A stretch of 5,967 nt of DNA from Bacteroidetes bacterium CG23_combo_of_CG06-09_8_20_14_all_32_9 (GTDB lineage: Bacteria; Bacteroidota; Bacteroidia; Bacteroidales; GWA2-32-17), in assembly GCA_002771395.1 (NCBI GenBank), contig PCSS01000012.1:1-5967 (forward strand), read 5' to 3'. The notes below the pieces were generated by a model. That model was given only the letters and a program-made list of their open reading frames with translations. It was not told the DNA's origin and ran no database searches. This document shows positions 5,269 to 5,967 of the stretch, piece after piece. Made by a program: the position numbers and the translations under genes. Each line of letters starts with the position of its first letter. Positions within the stretch are counted from its first letter, which is position 1.

Positions 5269-5733
5269 TTATTCTTTGTTATTTATTTTATTCAGGATTT
5301 TAAATGCATCAGCAGCAGAAACTCCTTTTGATGCAAGAAAACAAAGCAGTTTTTTGTCTCGTACAAACTCATTCTCTGCTTTTATTGATTTACGCTTTTG
5401 TAAAGCGATCACGGTAAGTTTTTTTATATATTCTTCTTTGTCTATTACTTGTAATGCTTTGGAAATGAATTCGGGAGAAATCTTTTTTACTAATAGTGCA
5501 TGTTCAATTTTTGCCAATCCCCATTTTTGAAAAGCCAATTTATCGTGTACATAAGCATGGGCAAAACGTTTCTCGTCAATAAAATTATCTTCAACAAGTT
5601 TTGAGATAATTTTTTTAATAATTTCATCATTCACGCCTGCTTCTTGTAACCGTTTTTGTATATCACTGGTGCACATTTCGCGGCGGCTGCACCAATACAT
5701 GGCACGCTTTAAATAAAATTCATAGGTAGTCAT
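5269..5733 (-). CDS. recX: Regulatory protein RecX
   Basis: This 154-residue all-helical protein of the RecX family binds RecA filaments in the cytoplasm and modulates recombination and the SOS response. The three-helix repeats can be traced. The first spans about 5-49, with CSRREMCTSDIQKRLQEAG (15-33). The second has the best-conserved part, FIDEKRFAHAYVHDK (51-65), then KWGLAKIEHALLVKK (70-84). The third is weaker, KLLCFLASKGVSAADAFKI (128-146). Length is normal for the family and the frame is intact. The ATG at 5731-5733 is the first codon fitting the family start; its leader has no Shine-Dalgarno. recA is not in the window. The gene converges with etfA. Its upstream region is taken up by the MITE-like element at 5757-5901, which contains the only good -7 box for this gene. 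Confidence 0.9.
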   Translation of the reverse strand: MTTYEFYLKRAMYWCSRREMCTSDIQKRLQEAGVNDEIIKKIISKLVEDNFIDEKRFAHAYVHDKLAFQKWGLAKIEHALLVKKISPEFISKALQVIDKEEYIKKLTVIALQKRKSIKAENEFVRDKKLLCFLASKGVSAADAFKILNKINNKE

Positions 5734-5756
5734 ATTACAGTGGTTTTATTTTGCTT

Positions 5757-5901
5757 TAATTAGAGTCTGTCTGTAATGTTGGCGTTTTAAGTCTGAAATC
5801 ATTAATTCAATTAAAAAGTAAAAATTAAAAAAAAATACCAAAAGTAAATCATAAATTTTAAATTGGACCCAATTATATACTTTATGGACAGATTCTAATT
5901 A
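5757..5901. mobile_element. MITE-like element with terminal inverted repeats
   Basis: The left end 5757-5778 (TAATTAGAGTCTGTC and onward) and the reverse complement of the right end 5880-5901 (TAATTAGAATCTGTC and onward) agree at 18 of 22 positions. If the six outermost bases, TAATTA, are a target duplication, the element proper is 5763-5895, 133 bp with GA(G/A)TCTGTC ends. TAATTA is itself palindromic, so it cannot be proved to be a duplication. The inside is very AT-rich and has no open frame. The reading as a non-autonomous transposon remnant is an inference; a large regulatory dyad is the alternative. Confidence 0.5.
5839..5846 (-). promoter_or_regulatory. recX: Candidate -7 box for recX
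   Basis: The minus strand reads TACTTTTG, a TAnnTTTG match, 105 bp upstream of the recX ATG. The + strand 10-mer CAAAAGTAAA here (5839-5848) is identical to 5207-5216. A TTGG about 22 nt further upstream on the minus strand lies within the dyad AATTGG-N2-CCAATT (5861-5874) and could stand in for the -33 element. The box lies inside the MITE-like element. Confidence 0.4.
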
Positions 5902-5916
5902 GTGTTTGTCTGTAAT
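5896..5916 (+). repeat. Additional copy of the element's terminal sequence
   Basis: Positions 5896-5916 match 5757-5777 in direct orientation at 19 of 21 (TAATTAG, then TTGTCTGTAAT). It shares the TAATTA (5896-5901) with the right end of the preceding element. It could be the left end of a second element running out of the window, or a duplicated end. The remaining 50 bases show no gene. Confidence 0.6.
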
Positions 5917-5967
5917 ATCAATCTTTTTCATTTTAAGGAATATGGTATAAGGAAATAGGGAATAAAG

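Overview
The window is AT-rich and reads like a chromosomal segment from a member of the Bacteroidota. Three things point there. A TATATTTG box matching the Bacteroidota TAnnTTTG promoter element sits in front of the first gene. No gene has a clear Shine-Dalgarno sequence; A/T-rich leaders precede the starts. The EtfB protein carries the ESCDYNG and PNMRGIMMAKTKPL segments I associate with this phylum. The family assignments are firm; the phylum is an inference from memory, and no genus can be given.

Layout: 1-519 is non-coding, with small dyads, a degenerate 15-bp tandem repeat and a GC-rich hairpin. Four rightward genes follow: a nitronate monooxygenase/FabK-like flavoprotein (586-1530), an acyl-CoA dehydrogenase (1642-2784), etfB (2811-3560) and etfA (3879-4844). 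The etfB-etfA pair is split by 318 bp containing a 158-bp nested inverted repeat. From 4845 to 5268 lies a convergent spacer with a heptamer tandem repeat and two more inverted repeats. recX (5269-5733) is read leftward. Upstream of it, 5757-5901 is bounded by imperfect inverted repeats and looks like a small MITE-type element; a further copy of the same end follows at 5896-5916.

The dehydrogenase and the two ETF subunits form a recognisable electron-transfer unit. The dehydrogenase oxidises an acyl-CoA (or runs in reverse as an enoyl-CoA reductase), and the EtfAB heterodimer exchanges electrons with its FAD. The upstream flavoprotein could act on a related enoyl or nitronate substrate, but that link rests on position only. 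RecX, a RecA modulator, is functionally unrelated.

I found no clearly novel enzyme system. The most unusual signal is in the spacers. At least five intergenic places hold short DNA words repeated in tandem and again in inverted orientation, so each can fold. Two of these places, more than 3 kb apart, share a 34-bp segment at 29/34 identity. Two of the hairpins have a leftward TAnnTTTG box just beyond their right end.
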